Source: Imbricaverruca yamaguchii | Lineage: Eukaryota > Arthropoda > Thecostraca > Neoverrucidae | Assembly: GCA_034440575.1 (NCBI GenBank) | Contig: JAOTOL010001502.1 | Coordinates: 930,001-994,000, forward strand | Direction: 5' to 3' | DNA length: 64,000 bases | In this document: in pieces, positions 1 through 12,589 of the stretch | Layout of the letters: every line of letters starts with the position of its first letter | How positions within the stretch are numbered: position 1 is the first letter of the stretch | The notes under the pieces: model-generated | Told to the model about the DNA's origin: nothing | Database searches by the model: none | Seen by the model: the letters and a program-made list of their open reading frames with translations, nothing else | Position numbers and translations under genes: made by a program

Positions 1-315
1 TCGATGACCTGACTTCAAAAGTTTATCACATGCCAAATGTATATGGGAAAAGGTATGCCAAATTTCGGCGCGCTGCCGTGCGTCGTTCTTTCACTGTTCG
101 CGACAAGCCTCAGGGGGCGGGGGCGGTAGAAGACCCCCGAGACGGCGCGGGCTAATGTAGTTGTTTGAGGGGAACACCGTTCTACATCGCCACCATTGTA
201 TAATTACCATTAAGAAACCAGTCTATAAAATCAGTTTAAGGCTGCATCTTTTACTGAAAAAAACAAACCAAATATATCAAATTGCGTTCTTTAGGGCACG
301 CATTGATCACGCAAC
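1..315. other. Unassigned sequence at the left edge
   Basis: No gene, exon or known repeat is recognised. Bases 60-155 are GC-rich and the rest is AT-rich. Missing 3' exons of the transporter gene would lie in this direction or beyond the window edge, but none was seen. Confidence 0.3.
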
Positions 316-387
316 GAGGTCGCTTCACTCGCCATTAGCCGCGAATGTGCATAAAGTGCGTCGTGAATCACCAGAGGTCGCTTCACT
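316..387 (+). mobile_element. Ultra-short SINE 3'-end insertion with TSD
   Basis: The 14-bp sequence GAGGTCGCTTCACT occurs at 316-329 and again at 374-387. Between the copies are 44 bp that match the 3' end of the SINE seen at 885-1060 and 30332-30505 (shared core: ATTAGCCGCGAATGTGCATA and the following AAAGTGCGTCGTGAA). This is what a severely 5'-truncated retroposition leaves. The plus orientation follows the SINE sense strand. Confidence 0.7.
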
Positions 388-884
388 AACCTTCGGAGGT
401 CATTGACTAACGATAACTGCGTTTGTTCTTAAGCAGAGTTAATTGTTTGAGTCTTGAGCTTGCCTCCAAGGGAAGATGTCAAGCTGCTAGTCTCGAAATT
501 CAACTCACGGCTCCGCTCTTGTTCCAGGCGGACGTGTTTGTGCTGCTCCAAGGCCTGAATGAGGTTCCCGTGGTGAAAAAAAAAGAGTTGGCTTATTTTC
601 TTTTGTGTGTGCTGTGCAAGATACGCTATGTAGTTTAACTTACCATTTGACACATTTGCTTACCTCGCTTCTTTTAGCTTCTTGAAAGTGTTGTTTAGGT
701 CGCATTCAAGGCGGTGGTACTCAAGGCTCATGCATTTTTGTAGATTGAAGAACTCCAGGCTGAAGAGATTTATTAATATAGGGTTATATTAATGAATCTT
801 AACTTCTGCCGTTTAGTGCCATCTCTAGAATACAATGATTTCAACCGACGTTTTTGAATCCCCATATGCAGGACGTCATGAGTT
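388..884. other. Unassigned sequence
   Basis: Short open frames on both strands have no recognisable motif. No repeat or RNA gene was recognised. Confidence 0.3.
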
Positions 885-1060
885 GTTTCTTTATTGGGTG
901 GTTCACGACGTACTTTATGCACATTCACGGCTAATGGCGCCCCACACTGTTTCGCCGGTGGGCCGCGGGATTGGGAAATGTCCCGAGCAGCGTTAGTGTA
1001 GAACCCGGGACCTTTGGTACCCAGAGCCCGACACCTTAACCACTCGGCCATCCCCGCCCC
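885..1060 (-). mobile_element. tRNA-derived SINE
   Basis: Read on the minus strand, the element opens with GGGGATGGCCGAGTGG, containing a pol III A box (TGGCCGAGTGG), and has a B-box-like GGTTCTACAC about 40 bp on, as in a tRNA-Ser/Leu-derived head. A shared body follows (GGGACATTTCCCAATCCCGC, the GGCGCCATTAGCC core, then GTCGTGAACCACCC) and an A-rich end. It matches the plus-strand copy at 30332-30505. The tRNA anticodon arm is degraded, so it is a SINE and not a tRNA gene. Ends are approximate. Confidence 0.75.
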
Positions 1061-1062
1061 AG

Positions 1063-1383
1063 GATGTTGTGAGTAGCAGTGGATGAGACGGCAGCAGTGA
1101 GGTTCAGGATGGTGGGGAGTGGAGGGTGGCAAGACGTGGAGTACTAGGCTAGATGTGAGGAAGGGAATCCTGAGCCTGAAACGGGGCTGTATAATAAGTT
1201 TGAGACTTTGGGGGTACATGATAGTTATGTCAGTGGGGACAGAGGTGTGAGTGAGGAGGTGGCTAGGACTAGCGAAGGGGACGTTCTAGTGAAAGAGGAC
1301 TCAAAGGTAATGTCCATAGGTCGTGACTTTTGCGGTGGGAACCCAGCCAAATGGACAGTCTATTTTCAAGGGTCTTCATCAAG
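1063..1383. other. Unassigned sequence
   Basis: G-rich plus strand with no coding motif, repeat or RNA gene recognised. Confidence 0.3.
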
Positions 1384-1463
1384 GAAAGTAGGTATGGTTG
1401 GTTATTTGGGCTTACGGGCGCATCGACTGCGTTGGTCATACAGCGCTCAGAAAATAGTTATGG
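1384..1463 (-). mobile_element. Solo LINE 3'-hairpin insertion
   Basis: Plus-strand bases 1397-1447 read GGTTGGTTATTTGGGCTTAC, then GGGCGCATCGAC, a loop, GGTCATACAGCGCT. This is the hairpin found at the 3' ends of the I-type LINEs in this window. Flanks AAAGTAGGTATGG and AAAATAGTTATGG look like a decayed 13-bp target-site duplication (10 of 13 identical). The (GGTT)n run is the 3' tail of the minus-strand element. Confidence 0.65.
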
Positions 1464-2349
1464 CTATAGCGGAAAATAGGAAAGGGTCTTTGTGCATGTA
1501 GGTGCTCATGGTGTAAGCGGAGGTAGTACAGAGGAAGCAGTAGAAGCATGCAAGTTTTTCCGATCTTCGGGACGGCTTTCAACAAACAAGACATTTTGCT
1601 TTAGATGAGCTCTACCTTAGCAAAAAGGGAGTGAGACATGAGGACCTCCTTCCTCCTTGCTCATGTACTCAGAGCGGGAAAACTGCGGCCATGGACGCTT
1701 ATAAAATAGAACGTATTCCCGGGAAGGAAAATATATCCTACCATGTTTGTGTGCAAATACCAAAAGCATTAGAAACATAATTGGGTAGCTTCTTGGATGT
1801 ATGTACTGCTGGTAAATTTGTCCGCACAAATTCACGCAATTCTTGCTCACAATCTATTATCACTTGGCCACAATCTTCCGGAGGCCACACCGGAGCACGC
1901 AGTCCAAATCGCTCGACACACGTCAGCACGGTGCCAGTTCCAACCGCAGTCTCCCGTGTCACACCCAAAGCTCTTCTTTCAACCCCTCGGGCAAATGACA
2001 CGTATGTTACGCATGCGCAGTGAGCGCCACTTCGCACGCACGCACAACCGACCGCAGCAGAAAGCAGCGGTTACAATGTCCCCCCATTAGATAGTGGTAC
2101 GCATCGGCCTGCAGGCCAGAAATAGCCGGCCAGGCACCCCGCGCACATAAAGGACTGTTCACACCTAGCGTAATCTCGACGCAAAAAAAGTCAGCGCAAT
2201 GACGGACTAGGCGTAATCCCGGCGCACTGGGCGTAATTTCGACGCGTTGGCAGACCAGTGCAGCGACATCGCCTGGACGTGAGTACGCCAGCGATCAGCT
2301 GACATATCAGCTGTTTGGCAACAGAATCAGCAAAAAGTGGCCTACCAGT
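1464..2349. other. Unassigned sequence
   Basis: Overlapping open frames at 1738-2090 on both strands have no recognisable motifs. Nothing else is seen. Confidence 0.3.
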
Positions 2350-4329
2350 GCTTGGGCGTTAAGCCGTTTTCGATGTCATTTATCATCATTGCAAATAGTG
2401 CGACGCTGAGAACGCTTCCCTGTGGAACACCATTTTTCTGAGTAAATGTTTGTGATGTATGGCTTCCCACGCGAACCAGAAAAACTCGATCAGAGAGAAA
2501 GTTTTCCAAGAATGTACCCATTTCACCACGTATTCCGTAACTTCACAGTTTCCTGAGTATTCCTGGTCTCCATACCGTGTCATAGGCTGCCTCAATGTCA
2601 AAGAACACTGCACCCACGTGCCGATCTTGCATAAAATTGTTTCGTACTAGTGTCTAAAAGTAAGATATGGTCCAGAGTGCTGCGATTTTTCCTGAAGCCG
2701 CATTGTGAGTTTGTAAAAATGTGCTTGCTTTCGAGGAGCCAGTTAAGACGGACATTTACCATTCGCTCCATCAACTTGCAGAGGCATGATGTTAAGGAAA
2801 TTGGACGGTAGTGCAGAGGGTCGCGACCACTCTTACCCGGCTTCACTATTGGTATCACAATGGCTTCACGCCATGAAGATGGAAATGTGCCACTTTGCCA
2901 CAGTGTGTTGAGGGAGACGAGAAGAACATCCAAAGCACACGGTGGAAGATGCTTCAACATAGCGTTGTGGATTCCGTCAGGCCCTTCTGACACATGTCGC
3001 AGAGAACTGACGGCTGAAGCTAGTTCTGCAATGGTGAAGGGACTATTATATGCGTGGTGCGACGAAGTAGTAAAGTCCACAGGCGTGGACCTACATCGAG
3101 CCTTATGTCTCACAAACTCGGGATCAGCACCGCTGTCGAGACTTCGTTGCGATATCGCCTGACCAATCGCGTATGCAACATCTGCGGGGTGGGTGATATC
3201 TTGGTCGGCTATGTGCAGCACAGGGAGAGGGACTGAGCGGAATGTGCCAGAGATCCTTTTGACGCGAGACCACACTTGTGATGACGAGGTGCAACGATTC
3301 AGGTTACTCACATATTTCTTCCATGACATACGCTTGGCATCGGCGATGATTCGTCGTACTAGCGCTCTCGCCTTTCGAAAGGCAATTAGGTTGGCTGTTG
3401 TACTATTGCGACTAAATTATTTGTATGCACGGCGTCGTGCTCGGATGGCGTCTCGGCACTCCTCTGTCCACCACGGGACAGGGGTCCTACGGGAAGTACC
3501 GGATGTTTTCCAGATACATCCTGATGTCGCTTCTATGATGGCCGCTGAGAGGCTTTCTATGTAGAGTGGTTGCCGTTCTGCTAGGGCGCTAAAACTGTCT
3601 TTGAGTTGCCTTTCGTATGCTTCCCAATCAGCCTTATTTAAATTCCATCGTCGTGGTCTAGCACTTGGAAGAAAGTTGTGTCGGAATCTTAGCCATTCTG
3701 GAAAGTGATCACTCCCAATAGGATCTTCCGGCACTGTCCAATCAAAATGTTGTGCAAGCTCAGGGCTGCACAGACTCAAGTCAAGTGCTGATGTGTTTCC
3801 TGATGGCATCGTGAAGTGAGTTCGAATGCCAGTGTTGAAAATACATAGTGATTCTTCCAGGATACAAGACTGTACAACTCGATCTCGGCTGTTCACGTCG
3901 TTGCATCCCCACACAGTGTGGTCGGAATTGAAATCTCCTAAAACTAGAAAAGGTGTTTGTAGTTCGGAAACTAGCTGGCTGAGCTCGCCCCGCGTAAACC
4001 CCGTTCCAAGAGGCAGGTAAATGGAGCAAACTGTTATCGAGCTGCGGTCAGTCATTCCGAGCGGCCACTGCATGGAGATCTGTGCTTAGGGCAACCTCCA
4101 CTGCTCCTACACTATGGTGCACAGCCACCATGATACCGCCGTGAGCAACTGTGTCGGTTCCCATGTCCTTTAGGAAAATTGTGTATCCCTGTATTTCACA
4201 TCGTGAATTGGGTCGAAGTTTGGTCTCTTGGAGACACATAGCGACAGGGCAATGCTGATTTAAAACCACTTGTATCTCCTGGGTACGGTTCCTAAAACCT
4301 CTGCAGTTCCATTGTAAGATAGCTTGCAT
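2350..4329 (-). pseudogene. LINE copy 1 ORF2: APE endonuclease and partial RT
   Basis: The ORF starts at 4329 (MQAILQWNCRGFRNR), where WNCRG is the first APE endonuclease block. LQETKL follows, then after a frameshift near 4060 VLGDFNSDHTVWG and GSDHFPEW, the Asp/His blocks of the APE fold. The linker has PVPWWTEECRDAIRARRRA. A second frame break near 3400 leads to the RT fingers (FTIAELASAVSSL, SEGPDGIHNAMLKHLP), YRPISLTSCLCKLMERM and CGFRKNRSTLDH. The RT palm is missing. Endonuclease and RT would nick the target and copy the LINE RNA; this copy is dead. Confidence 0.85.
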
Positions 4330-4487
4330 GGGAACTTGTTAAGGTGACTTAAAGGAGGTACGGTGGGGGATCGCTTTGAAGCGATGTACTCCTAGATGTA
4401 ATGAACTAAAATTGACTAGAGTGGGGTGACTAGGAGTAGTTATAATAAGATAAAATGGTAGTGTTGAACCTCTTGTTACGTCCTCCT
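4330..4487 (-). other. LINE copy 1 ORF1-ORF2 spacer
   Basis: AT-rich spacer between the broken ORF1 and ORF2 of LINE copy 1; no separate feature is seen. Confidence 0.4.
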
Positions 4488-6720
<2,233 letters not shown>

Positions 6721-7205
6721 CCCTTGACCCCAGCCGGAGGGCCGGCAGACACTGGGAATAATCCCAGGTCCCCGGCCCGAGGCGACCAGCCACTTGGCCC
6801 GCGTGAGGTCCCGCGGGCCCGCCCGCCCCTCCGGGGTATCAGGACCAAAGAGGTGTGTTTGTCCCCCGCCACAACTAGCACCGTGCGACGGGGGACCTCA
6901 ACCTCCAGGACTCCGTCAACCCCGGGGGGCGGGCCGAGGGGGCGCGGCTACCCCGATAAAACAGAGCTGGTGGGCAGGGCCGGGGAAGTTGCCCTGCCTG
7001 CTCATAGTAGGGATAGTTGGTGTTGCAGGGCCAGGTGAAAGACATGGGCTGGGATGAGATGGGCATTGGAATGGGAGCTTATGGATGGAAGGACGAGTGA
7101 GGCACGCTTAGTCTCACCCCTCCTCGGTATGATGGCCGCCGGGACTTTGGGGCACTCAATCCCCCCACCACGAAAAGGTGGTGTCTCATCGGGGGAATGC
7201 ATTGG

Positions 7206-7813
7206 TATGCATGACACCAACAAACGTCAGTTTTTCCAACACTGAGCATAAGCCACGCTTTTCATTCCGAGGAATACATTCAACTAAATTAGCATCACCC
7301 CTCCCCACGCCATGACCTGCCTTGTTTCTCTGCCCGAACACCTGTACATATTAGCCCCTCACACATACTACTAAGTAATTCCGCACCCATCTTCCTCAGA
7401 CGGAGCCCATCTATCACAAATACGCTCAATTTCCTTCAATAGTTACCAAAAAGTCGTAGTTCTCACGTGTAGGCTCTGGACAAAGGCATGCTTCCTTGTC
7501 ATTACTCTCGTATGCATATTAGCTGTAATATATGCAGGAGAAACTCCCCACCCCACCCAGGTTTTACGCTCACCATGTTCGAACGGTGGAGTTATAAATT
7601 AAATGTCATCACGTGCCCATTTTGTCCCTTGAATCCGCCCCTACAACAACATGGGAGACTTTCTCTACCAGAAAGACAGGATCGGTTGCGAGAGCCTGAA
7701 TGTTGCTTTCCCACAGGAACAGTGGGCAGACGGTTCTCCAGATCTGACAGGAGGCCAGAATCCAAGCAGCGCCTGCACGCAGCTACGCCCGTGGTCACGG
7801 CAGCCGCACTCAC
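7206..7813. other. Transporter intron sequence, unassigned
   Basis: Intron DNA between LINE copy 1 and the last visible transporter exon. No repeat or exon is recognised. Confidence 0.4.
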
Positions 7814-7984
7814 CGATGACGTAAGTCGGGATGAGGCTGATGTACGCCCAGGGCGGCTCCAGGAATAGCACGCCAGCAGCGAACGGCGCCGCCAGCACCT
7901 GCGACACGATGATGACCCAGATGCGGCCGTGCGGGCCCACCCGGCTCACCACCCGGTCCGAGATGAAGCCGCCGAACACCACGC
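7814..7984 (-). CDS. Spinster-like MFS transporter, exon F (last visible)
   Basis: The 171-nt exon has a splice acceptor (CGGCAG before 7984) and a donor (GTGAGT after 7814). It encodes GVVFGGFISDRVVSRVGPHG followed by two hydrophobic segments, RIWVIIVSQVLAAPFAAGVL and then PWAYISLIPTYVIG. GGFISDRVV is the loop 8-9 copy of the MFS A motif (G-x-x-x-D-R), so this exon covers about TM8 to TM10. The phases fit: the G left by the 8979-9089 exon completes Gly, and the exon ends one base into the next codon, expected to be Gly. The next exon was not found to the left. GC content is high against the AT-rich introns. MFS assignment is firm; spinster-like is by sequence memory. Confidence 0.88.
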
Positions 7985-8072
7985 CTGCCGCAGCAGCGTG
8001 ACGCCAGTGTCACCGCACGGCCCACCCACGGGCACGGCATGTCACACACGTGCAACGCAGCGACCGCATGAC

Positions 8073-8240
8073 TGTCACGCAGATGGCGCACAGAACGCCA
8101 CAGATACGTACAGTAGAATACAGTACAGAGAGGTGTCGCCACCGGCCATGAAGGCATGTCACGCAGATGGCGCAGAGAATACCACGGATACTGCCAGTAC
8201 AGTTCAGTGGAGAAAGGTGTCGCCACCGGCCACGACGGCA
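8073..8240. repeat. Two-copy tandem duplication, 84-bp unit
   Basis: TGTCACGCAGATGGCGCA starts at 8073 and again at 8157, and each unit ends near GTGTCGCCACCGGCCA. The units are imperfect. The duplication lies just inside the intron acceptor side of exon F. Nothing suggests function. Confidence 0.85.
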
Positions 8241-8978
8241 CGATAGATACGTGGTCACAGAAGCTACATGGATCGTCTCACGGAAGATACGAAAATGGCG
8301 CTTGGAGTGAGAGAGATAGACCAGAGTTTGAATGTGTAACGTCGCATAGGTTATAGGCGGACTGTTAGAAATCCAGTAAGAGGTTCCAAGTAGTATGGAG
8401 GTCCACGTGAAACCTCACAGATGATGGTGAGACGGCGAAGATCGCGTGGAGGTCGGATAGAGATCATATCAGGATTACATTGATTAAAAAGGCGTCATGG
8501 ATAGTTGCATAGAACACCAAGCTACTGGATACATATCACTTACCACCTTTACATGAGGAACGAAACTTTCGAAGAAGATGAAATCATGGAAGCATACCTT
8601 ATTGCTACTGTAAACTGGCTTCTGAGATACCAAGACATCCGAAAAGCTTACCAAAATTTTGACACGTTTTCCTGATCGCACAATATTCTGAAGCTTCGCT
8701 GCTCATTCGTATGGGGGAATTACTACCGGGAAGCAGCACAGCTGTCCTTGATGATGAATCGACCAAAATATATTGCTCTTTCACCCAATATCATGCCGGT
8801 TGCTGCTACCAAGCTTTCATTCAAGTCAACGTGGTGATGTTGTGGAACACTACAGCACCGATCTATGAACCACCACCGATCTCATGGGTCACAACCTAGA
8901 GCCACATTATTTGCCAATATGTCAATGCATTTTTGTGTGGGGGTGGGTGAGTGAGTAGGGTTGGGGGAAGCCACTCAC
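8241..8978. other. Transporter intron, unassigned
   Basis: Rest of the short intron between exons E and F. No repeat or RNA gene is recognised. Confidence 0.4.
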
Positions 8979-9089
8979 CAATAGAGCCCGAGACCAGCGG
9001 AATCCACGACATGTAGGAGCCAATCTGCGTGGGCGTCTGGCCGATTCCCTCAAAATACGTTTGCGTTCCGTACGACCAGACGTAGCCGG
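8979..9089 (-). CDS. Spinster-like MFS transporter, exon E
   Basis: The 111-nt exon has an acceptor (TACTCCTGCAG before 9089) and a donor (GTGAGTGG after 8979). With the G left over from the 10781-11000 exon it reads AGYVWSYGTQTYFEGIGQ then TPTQIGSYMSWIPLVSGSI. YVWSYGTQTYF and the SWIPLVSGSIGG segment fit TM7 and the start of TM8, joining exon D (RNA end) to exon F (GGVVFGG start). Too short and too spliced to stand out as an open frame; found by matching splice sites to the family pattern. Confidence 0.88.
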
Positions 9090-10780
9090 CTGCAGGAGTA
9101 AGTCAGGTGTAAAACACTACGCCATCCGGCAGATAAATGCCGACACGACATCAGTGTGCCCTACTGGTAGGGTGATGGGCTCATCAATGGCGACAAGGCT
9201 ACGGTAGTAAAAACAAACGTACACACTGGTGCCATCTGGGACATGGTCACATATTCATGGTTGTTCAGGGTACACGGGGTAATAGTATGCTATCATGCGA
9301 CATCTCGACACTGGTATTTTTCTACATCAACTACAGAACTATTCAAATATGCGACAACCAGAATCTAGCAGCGGTGGCATTCAAGGTTGAACCATTTCGC
9401 TCCCACTGTAAGCAGTCCAATAATGGCACTACTTACGATAACCTTTCTGAGCATCTGTTACTACTTTCATACTTCAATTTGCAACCCTTAGTCCTAACGG
9501 GCCCTCCTCTCCTCCCGTCCCACCCTTACAGAACCCCACTCTTGTGCAAGGGATCAGTTTCTACTGATTGATTAGTTCGATAGTTCCATAATACCCGAGC
9601 TCTAACCTCGCAAGGATCTCAAGCTTTTCCCTGATCCAGATGTTGACCGCACTTTGGCCAGGTTGCATTTCCACACATGCGATGATCACAACCGGCGATA
9701 ATTCCAGGGCTGGAAATAAATCCTCGTATGCCGCGAGGTCAGCCATAAATTATTCGTAAAAAGGGTGGAATATACCATTTATGAACATTTTATGAACCAT
9801 TTTATGAACATCCCTCCTAGCGAAGTGTCCAAAAGTTGTTTCGTGCTGAATCTTCATCTCAAAGTTTTAACGGTATTTTGTTCCTAAGTCTCATCCTGAC
9901 GCCTACCATTACGGAATGTAATGCACGAGCGTCTCTTAGCACACTTCGAGGTAAGAGGATCACCTATGATGTGGTCTGTTATACATTATCAGTTGATGAG
10001 CGTACGGATTTTGTAAGATTATTCCTAAAATATTTGTCCCTAAGATCGACACCTCAAAACAAAGAAAAAGGCTCACATATGAGTAATTTGGTGGATCGAA
10101 GTTATGTTTAAAGAATTTATCAGCTACCTTAAGCGACATCGTTTCAATGGTGAATTTCGACATCCTACTATACGCGATCCGACATCTCGCACCTAATGAA
10201 GAACCATTATTTTAGCACTGGGTGAGGTGCACGAGATCTCCAAACCTTGGAGACACTACACCAACCACGGCATTTAAGTCAAGGTGATTTGCACCTCCTT
10301 GGTCGGTTAGTGTGTTCAAATTCTGGAATTTGAGTGGAACACGACACCCAACCGGGAGTATATCTACACCCTGGGGCAATCATTTTGCTGCTTTCTAACA
10401 TCTTCGCCGGCCCATGCCAATTTCAACATGATAATGCATAGCATACAAATGTAACAATCAGTACAATGCATACAAATGTACGAATGTAACGATTATCTTC
10501 AGTTCCAGGTTTGGGTAGTATCGCTGGACACAATTCAAGCCTGAAACCCAGAAATCATTTTCTACGTAATATATATAACATGCAATATTTGAGTTGCCTC
10601 TTCGTGACAAGAATCGAACTATTCATGTTTGCATCTGACGCTCCAAAGCAAATTAATTCAGACACGCTGCATTCGGTGGTTTCCACACGGAACCGCAGCT
10701 GCCACACCCTCACGGCTGTCAGCCCAACTCGCAGTCTCACGTGCCGACCTTGACCCGTGATCCGGTTGTGACCGACAGAC
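9090..10780. other. Transporter intron, unassigned
   Basis: A 1.7-kb AT-rich intron. Scattered open frames lack motifs and no mobile element is recognised. Confidence 0.45.
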
Positions 10781-11000
10781 CTGCGTTTCGGACGGCACTG
10801 GCCAGGCAGAGCAGGAAGAGCGACGGTCGGAAAAAGAGGCGCACCATGACGCGCAGCTTGTGCAGCGCCGACAGCTGACTGGCGGCGGCGCGGCTGGCGG
10901 CACTGATCCCAGCCCGCTCCGGCTCGCGAATCGTCAGCAGGATCACCACGCCGAGCACGATACCGGGCGCACCCGACAACAGGTACGACCACCGCCAGCC
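10781..11000 (-). CDS. Spinster-like MFS transporter, exon D
   Basis: The 220-nt exon begins after the acceptor CCCAG at 11001 and ends before GTCTGT at 10780. It encodes GWRWSYLLSGAPGIVLGVVI, then LLTIREPERAG, an Ala-rich linker (SAASRAAASQLSALHKLRV) and FFRPSLFLLCLASAVRNA. WRWSYLLSGAPG begins TM6, REPERAG starts the large central cytoplasmic loop typical of MFS proteins, and FRPSLFLLCLASAVRNA opens TM7. It joins exon C in phase 0 (ILDM-GWRWSY). Reading the donor GT as spliced is required for the next exon to fit. Confidence 0.9.
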
Positions 11001-11180
11001 CTGGGCAGGGACGGGGGTCAGTCAGCAGCAGCCAGCCGTGGAGAGGGATGTGGTCAAAGTCAGCAGCAGCATCACCATCAGCCCTGGAGAGGGACGGAGT
11101 TAGAGTCAGCAGCAAACAGCCCTGGGGAGGGGTGGGGGGTCGGTCAGCAGCAGCATCACCACCAGCTCAGGAGAGCACCA
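11001..11180. repeat. Imperfect minisatellite next to exon D
   Basis: Three to four imperfect units built around GTCAGCAGCAGC, CATCACCA and GGAGAGGGA. It starts immediately at the acceptor side of exon D, so the polypyrimidine region of this intron is itself repeat-derived. Confidence 0.75.
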
Positions 11181-11222
11181 CCAGCTGTATGAGAATGTCC
11201 TTCAAGGAAACTAGGAAATAGG

Positions 11223-12589
11223 GTGGGGAGGGATGAAATTGTTTTGCCAACTCAGGAATATTCCAATAGTGTCAGCCAAGGCAATAGAACCTCAAAGTCA
11301 GCAAATAGGGACAGCAGTAGTTTAAGGAGGCAGAGTGATAGTTTATCTAGTGATAAAAGAACTCTTCGGCATGAAAAAGCCAAAGGTGGTTATGGAGCAT
11401 TTGTTAAGTGTATGATGCTTAATGCTCAGAGTATCCGATCCAAATTTGATGAGTTCAAGTGTTATGTTGCTGAGGAGGAACCAGATTTTGTTTGCATTAC
11501 GGAGGAATGGGTCAGTATTTTGGAGATAACTTGCAGGACTATGAGATACAGGGATACAATGTGTTTTCGTGCAATAGGGGTCCGGCAGTAAAAGAGCGTG
11601 GTGTAATGCTCTACGTGAATAGCTTATTCAGTTCTCAAAAAGTAGCAGGTGGGGATACAAATGTGTCTGTGGAGTCCATTTGGCTTGATGTCAATGTGGG
11701 AAAAGGGAACAGGGATACACTGATGATAGGAGCTTTCTACCGATCAGGAACCCTGCCACATTCTCAGCAACTGGAGCTTGATCAGGTGATTTGTGAGGAA
11801 ATCAGTAGAAACTTTCGGAGGAAGTGCCTTATTCTTGGTAACTTTAATCGAAAAGGATATGAAAATGTTGGTGTTGGCTCCCCATCATGCAAAATGTTTA
11901 TGAAATGCCTAGTAGAGGACCTGTTTTTACACCAGTTTGTATCGGAACCTACCGGGCATGGCTCATTCTTGGACCTTGTATTCTTGGATTTAAGTGACTT
12001 GGTCCAAGACTTGACTGTAGCACAAACCCTAGGAAGAAGTGACCATAACAAAGTTAGATTCAAGGCACATGTAGGGGAAATTATTATGGATAATTTGGTA
12101 AAGGTTCCACATTTCAACAGAGCAGACTTTGCTGCATGAGAGCGGCTTTAAGTGCCATCAGATGGGAAGAAGAATTCTCCAATTTAAATGCCTGTGAAAT
12201 GTGGGAAAAGTTCAAATCTTACTTGAAGGAAATTCAGATTAGACATGTCCCCAAAAAGCAAAGACGCAAAAGAAGGGTAGGAAAGCCAGCATGGCTTACA
12301 CCAGACTTGACAAAAACAATTAAGGCTAAGAAAGCTGCATTTAGAGTGTTTAAAGAAGCTTCAAATATCGTAAATCTAAGGGCGTATCGAAAAGCTACAG
12401 ACACTGTGAAGCAAAAAACCAGAGTAGCAAAGCAAGCAAAAGAACTGGATTTAGCTAGGAACTGTAATGGAGAAAGTAAAAAGTTCTTTTAAAAAGTTTC
12501 TACAAGCTGAGTAAAGTTTCTAGCACAATTGGTCCACTGGAAGTAAATGGGATTGCATTGGGTGAGGATAGTGAGATGGTTGGTGGTGG
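11223..12589 (+). pseudogene. CR1-like LINE, endonuclease part
   Basis: Plus-strand frames carry a CR1-type APE endonuclease: MMLNAQSIRSKFDEFKCYVA, PDFVCITEEW, then frame 2 with DYEIQGYNVFSCNRG, GVMLYVN, GAFYRSG, LILGNFNRKGYENV, GSFLDLVFLDL and GRSDHNKVRFK. After a break at 12137 the linker follows (SAIRWEEEFSNLNACEMWEK, KRRVGKPAWLTPDL). The same protein in better frame is coded on the minus strand at 42127-43760. Normal GDFN has become GNFN, so the endonuclease is probably dead. The copy is cut at 12589, within the segment GEDSEMV, where LINE copy 2's tail begins. Confidence 0.85.
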
